Shown: positions 5,031-7,405 of the stretch, piece by piece | Layout of the letters: each line of letters begins with the position of its first letter | Numbering within the stretch: the stretch's first letter is position 1 | Program-made: the position numbers and the translations under genes | The notes under the pieces: model-generated | Database searches by the model: none | Seen by the model: the letters and a program-made list of their open reading frames with translations, nothing else | What the model was told of the DNA's origin: nothing | Origin: Hungatella sp. UBA5982 | Lineage (GTDB): Bacteria; Bacillota; Clostridia; Lachnospirales; Lachnospiraceae | Reading direction: 5' to 3' | Length of the DNA: 7,405 bases | Assembly: GCA_002429965.1 (NCBI GenBank) | Contig: DJBG01000071.1 | Location: 4,840-12,244, forward strand

Positions 5031-5984
5031 TTACTTATTGTATTCGTTTACTTCAAAGTTAGAAATTTGTTCATACGCAAGGTAATCTTTTCGACTCGTG
5101 AACGAAGCTTTGTTATAATCTTTTTCAATCATATAGGCTGGGCTTGAAGCCGCTTTGCTGTTATACCATGTGATAAAGTCGTTGATTTCATCCATGGTCA
5201 TTTCATACTCCTTCCGCTCGCCGGTCACCATGGTAATGACAAGTAGAGCCCGATTTCCTGTAATTTGTACTGGAGCTATTTCTTTTATGGTAAAACCTGT
5301 ATAAGTCACCATTTCCTGTGAAAAGTTATAAAAACCAAATTTTCCAGATTGAAATGTCTTATCTGTAATAGTTATATCGTCTATTACTTTAGTTCCCTCT
5401 TTTACAACAATATTAATTTCTCCTTTATCTGTATATGTAAGTGCAAAATGATAAAGAGTTTTATGAGCGTAAGCAATATTATTATGGTATAATAGTTTTA
5501 TTTTATTTTCACTACCTGATGTCGACCATAGGTCAGCTTCATTAACTGCAGAATCTGTATTTACTACTTTAACACTCATTCCTTGTTTACCGCTATCTCC
5601 AAAAATATTGTCATACCCACCTGCCTGTTTCCAGTCAAACAAATAATAATGGCCTACATCTTTATAACCAAAAACAAAACCTATAAAATCGTCATCATCT
5701 AATGTATCAACACTGAAAGATCCCTCTATTTTCGTATTTATGCAATCTACATCGCTTATAAATGCTGTAGCTTTAGAATGAAGAGTTTGTGTCACAGAAG
5801 TTTTTTTGTCATCTAGTTTCCAATTAGGATCTACAGGACCTTGACGGTCCTTTGCTAAAATAACACTGCTCCAATTAGATAAATCCATCGGCTTAGCTTC
5901 GGTCGCAAAACAATTCATATTGGTTGCTAATGATACCAAAAAAAACACAGCTGTAAAACAAAATAATTTCTTTAAGTTTTTCAT
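5031..5984 (-). CDS. Secreted thrombospondin C-terminal-domain protein, probable phage moron
   Basis: A 317-aa exported protein. Start: ATG at 5984 with GGAGG 6 bases upstream. Residues 1-27 are a Sec signal peptide (MKNLKKLFCF, hydrophobic core, likely cleavage after NCFA). Residues about 36-236 match the lectin-like C-terminal domain of animal thrombospondins: DDDFIGFVFGY (97-107), YYLFDWKQ (113-120), GMSVKVVN (135-142), LLYH (164-167), INIVVKEG (190-197) and DKTFQSGKFGFYNFSQEMV (208-226). In thrombospondins this beta-jellyroll binds calcium and cell-surface partners. Residues about 238-317 are a separate alpha/beta module (RALLVITMVTGERKEYEMT, then YLAYEQISNFEVNEY) that I cannot name. There is no LPXTG anchor. 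The gene has its own promoter and terminator, lies downstream of the lysis genes, and its first two thirds are very AT-rich (18 of 60 bases G+C at 5341-5400). A role on the host surface or towards other cells is inferred. Confidence 0.85.
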   Translation of the reverse strand: MKNLKKLFCFTAVFFLVSLATNMNCFATEAKPMDLSNWSSVILAKDRQGPVDPNWKLDDKKTSVTQTLHSKATAFISDVDCINTKIEGSFSVDTLDDDDFIGFVFGYKDVGHYYLFDWKQAGGYDNIFGDSGKQGMSVKVVNTDSAVNEADLWSTSGSENKIKLLYHNNIAYAHKTLYHFALTYTDKGEINIVVKEGTKVIDDITITDKTFQSGKFGFYNFSQEMVTYTGFTIKEIAPVQITGNRALLVITMVTGERKEYEMTMDEINDFITWYNSKAASSPAYMIEKDYNKASFTSRKDYLAYEQISNFEVNEYNK

Positions 5985-6011
5985 ATTTTTCCTCCAAGTA
6001 AATTTTATATA

Positions 6012-6040
6012 ATTATATAATCATTGTTAATTAATTTAAA
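6012..6040 (-). promoter_or_regulatory. Candidate promoter of the thrombospondin-C-like gene
   Basis: Minus-strand TTTAAA (6040-6035), a 17-base spacer, then a perfect TATAAT (6017-6012), giving a start of transcription about 20 bases before the ATG. An overlapping alternative, TTAACA-17-TAAAAT, would start too close to the ribosome site. The whole 5985-6123 gap is very AT-rich. It also holds a short repeat AGAC-7-GTCT (6040-6054) and a weak TAAAG...CTTTA hairpin near 6083-6100 that may end the endolysin transcript. Confidence 0.5.
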
Positions 6041-6123
6041 GACTTATAATGTCTATCTAATAGTATTAAAATTAAAGGTTTCACTCTTTAGTTATTTAAT
6101 TAATCCTCTCAATTCAGTTTATA

Positions 6124-6900
6124 TTAAAGTGTTGAAAATTCTCCTATGCACTGCACACCAGCCAGATCTGATACATACAACGCACATTCCAACGGATGCC
6201 CCGCTCTCGGCTCAAAGTAGTAATCTTTCCCATCGATTACTTGCCAACTTGTTACAGCATATCCGTCCTTATTGAAATAGTACTTATGGCCATTGATGGT
6301 CTGCCAGCAGGACTTATAATATGTACTCTTAGTATCAGCATACCACCAACCATTCTTATCATGATTCCATCCTAGAGTATATTCGGCAGGAGCTGCAAGA
6401 GCAGCCTTAAAACCGTCCCAGGTATGCTGAGTGTGATTCCATACATAAGGATTTGGACAAATCTTCCCCGTTACATCATGATGACGGATCACCCTGTCCA
6501 CAGGTATGTTATATTTCGCCATCAACTCCTTGGTCAACGCAATCGCTGCCTTTACCGTAGCGTCCTCAAAATACCAGTCCCGGCTTGTGTCTGCCAGATT
6601 TCCACTGCTATTTCTTACACACATTTCAATACCAATACTGTTCTGATTCCTGCATTCCGGGTGAACGTATGATTTTGCCCCACTATGCCATGCAATGTTC
6701 TGATCTTCAACGGACTGCCAGACCTCTCCGTCAAACCCAACATAATAATGGGCGCTGGCCCCAATGTATTGGGAGGCGTAATATTTGCAGTTTGCTTCTG
6801 CTCCCCCAAGAGCTCCTACATAGTGGATTACAATGTACCTAATGCGATCCGCAGTGCCGGTATTATAATTATAAGGTGTAAGTAATTTCTTGATCTGCAT
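6124..6900 (-). CDS. Phage endolysin: N-acetylmuramoyl-L-alanine amidase with cell-wall-binding repeats
   Basis: Zinc-dependent peptidoglycan amidase (258 aa) that cuts between N-acetylmuramic acid and L-alanine of the stem peptide, releasing progeny phage. Residues about 8-152 form the Amidase_2 (T7 lysozyme-like) domain. The zinc ligands are visible as H26 (IVIHYVG), H140 (VIRHHDVTGKICPNP) and C148, with K146 matching the catalytic Lys of T7 lysozyme by spacing. A short linker follows to about 176. The C-terminal part carries aromatic repeats of the choline/cell-wall-binding type: GWWYADTK (184-191), INGHKYYFNKDGYAVTSW (202-219) and IDGKDYYFEP (222-231), ending in a non-repeat tail. No signal peptide is present, so export needs the neighbouring holin. 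ATG at 6900 with GGAGG 4 bases upstream. The gene is 85 bp downstream of the holin gene. Confidence 0.95.
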   Translation of the reverse strand: MQIKKLLTPYNYNTGTADRIRYIVIHYVGALGGAEANCKYYASQYIGASAHYYVGFDGEVWQSVEDQNIAWHSGAKSYVHPECRNQNSIGIEMCVRNSSGNLADTSRDWYFEDATVKAAIALTKELMAKYNIPVDRVIRHHDVTGKICPNPYVWNHTQHTWDGFKAALAAPAEYTLGWNHDKNGWWYADTKSTYYKSCWQTINGHKYYFNKDGYAVTSWQVIDGKDYYFEPRAGHPLECALYVSDLAGVQCIGEFSTL

Positions 6901-6914
6901 ATTTCCTCCAATCG

Positions 6915-6938
6915 AAAAGGCCCAGGATCACCCGGGCC
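6915..6938 (-). terminator. Hairpin just upstream of the endolysin start
   Basis: GGCCC (6919-6923) and GGGCC (6934-6938) form a GC-rich stem; in minus-strand reading TTTT follows (6918-6915). It resembles a weak terminator or an RNA-processing hairpin between holin and endolysin, and ends about 14 bases before the endolysin ATG. It may lower endolysin expression relative to holin. Confidence 0.5.
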
Positions 6939-6959
6939 CGAAAAGTTGTGATATTACAA

Positions 6960-6984
6960 CCGTCCTGCAGATTTCACAGGGCGG
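6960..6984 (-). terminator. Hairpin directly after the holin stop codon
   Basis: CCGTCCTG (6960-6967) pairs with CAGGGCGG (6977-6984) except for one mismatch, giving an 8-position stem that begins one base after the holin stop codon. The following minus-strand bases are GTTGTAATATC, not a good T-tract. A second small repeat, GTTGT-6-ACAAC (6945-6960), overlaps its end. The stem may stabilise the holin mRNA end rather than terminate. Confidence 0.4.
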
Positions 6985-6985
6985 A

Positions 6986-7405
6986 TTATTCTGTTACTTC
7001 TGCCTTTTTCTTTAATATGTCAATGGCTTTGATCAGCACCGCAGGGAGCGGCAGGCCCATAAGCCCGGCATTCTCCACGATGGAGATCAACTCGTTTGCC
7101 ATGAATCCAATAATCACCATGTCCCGTATGTAATTAGTCCCGATGGCCAGATCCAGACGGTAGGCGATCAGGACAAACAGGAGGGTCATTCCTTTGCGGC
7201 ACAATCCCTTAAAGCCAGCTTTTGATTCCAGAGCCCCGGTTTCTGTTTTGGTACTCCTCTTGAAGATTCCGGCCACCGCTAATCCTGAAAGAAAATCAAT
7301 GACCATAAAAAGGACCAGAGTACCGATCCCGGTATCCCAGCCCCCAAATAATGATGCTATGAAGCTGCCTACCACCCCCGCAGCTGTACATAATGTATTT
7401 TTCAT
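6986..7405 (-). CDS. Phage holin, TcdE/toxin-secretion holin family
   Basis: Small membrane protein (139 aa) of the phage holin family that includes Clostridioides TcdE (Phage_holin_4 type). Holins pool in the cytoplasmic membrane and open at a set time so the signal-less endolysin can reach the wall; TcdE itself helps toxin release. Hydrophobic segments are seen at about 5-20 (LCTAAGVVGSFIASLF), 26-48 (with LFMVIDFLSGLAVAGIF), 72-89 (GMTLLFVLIAYRLDLAIG) and 94-120 (RDMVIIGFMANELISI onward). A cationic loop (FKRSTKTETGALESKAGFKG) lies between the second and third, with a charged tail KKKAEVTE. The ATG is the last codon of the window, so the ribosome site is out of view, but the N-terminus MKNTLCTAAG and the length are normal for the family. 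It precedes the endolysin gene in the usual holin-lysin order. Confidence 0.92.
   Translation of the reverse strand: MKNTLCTAAGVVGSFIASLFGGWDTGIGTLVLFMVIDFLSGLAVAGIFKRSTKTETGALESKAGFKGLCRKGMTLLFVLIAYRLDLAIGTNYIRDMVIIGFMANELISIVENAGLMGLPLPAVLIKAIDILKKKAEVTE

Larger units (their letters stand above)
4330..7405. mobile_element. Probable end of a prophage or phage-derived element
   Basis: Holin, endolysin, a secreted accessory gene and an SOS-controlled small-gene pair lie together immediately upstream of rsmA. The left edge is placed between the rsmA promoter and the SOS promoter (about 4330-4390) by gene content only. No attachment repeat, integrase or tRNA is visible, and the element continues past 7405. 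Structural genes are not in view, so a phage remnant or tailocin cannot be excluded. Confidence 0.6.

Noticed and set aside
4932..5147. Plus-strand open frame of 71 codons after the 103-aa gene
   Set aside because: It crosses both terminators and lies antisense to the end of the thrombospondin-C-like gene.
6424..6885. Several short open frames on both strands inside the endolysin gene, and 6948-7133 within the holin
   Set aside because: They are alternative frames of strongly supported genes with clear catalytic or membrane landmarks.
4961..6940. GGGCCCG-containing repeats at about 4962-4969 and 6934-6940 as attachment-site copies
   Set aside because: The match is only the GC core of terminator stems and the flanks differ, so it is explained by hairpin structure.
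1..7405. tRNA, rRNA, CRISPR array or insertion sequence
   Set aside because: No cloverleaf, spaced direct repeats, transposase frame or terminal inverted repeats were found on reading either strand.

Overview
The window looks like a chromosome segment of a low-to-moderate GC, Gram-positive anaerobe of the Clostridia, most likely Lachnospiraceae. This is inferred from the protein sequences (a clostridial-type RsmA, a DhaS-like TetR regulator, a TcdE-type holin), the AGGAGG-type ribosome binding sites and the SOS box of the Bacillus/Clostridium LexA type. The species cannot be named from the sequence alone.

The left part (about 1-4330) reads as host chromosome. In order it holds the 5' end of a lipoprotein gene for an oligopeptide ABC transporter (minus strand, cut by the window edge), an oleate hydratase gene with its own terminator (minus), a regulatory gap of 213 bp, a divergent small gene of unknown function (plus), and a TetR-family regulator gene (minus) lying 13 bp downstream of rsmA (minus), the 16S rRNA dimethyladenosine transferase gene. 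The small plus-strand gene and tetR converge and share their stop codons in one TTAA. No hairpin follows tetR, so rsmA-tetR transcripts probably run antisense through the small gene to a terminator at 2474-2503, just upstream of the oleate hydratase promoter region. The TetR protein may control oleate hydratase and/or the small gene, but only position supports this.

The right part (about 4330-7405) looks like the end of a prophage or phage-derived element inserted just upstream of rsmA. On the minus strand lie a TcdE-type holin, an N-acetylmuramoyl-L-alanine amidase endolysin with cell-wall-binding repeats, and a secreted protein with a clear match to the C-terminal lectin-like domain of animal thrombospondins. 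The last gene has its own promoter and terminator and an AT-rich body, the pattern of a phage 'moron'. Facing it on the plus strand are two small cysteine-containing genes of unknown function. They are driven by a near-consensus sigma-A promoter whose spacer contains a perfect-half-site LexA box, so they should be induced by DNA damage.

Most noteworthy are the phage-linked thrombospondin-C protein, whose base composition changes sharply at its domain boundary, the SOS-controlled pair of unknown small proteins, and the oleate hydratase, which has a hydrophobic N-terminus and RGGRMLN in place of the RGGREM loop.
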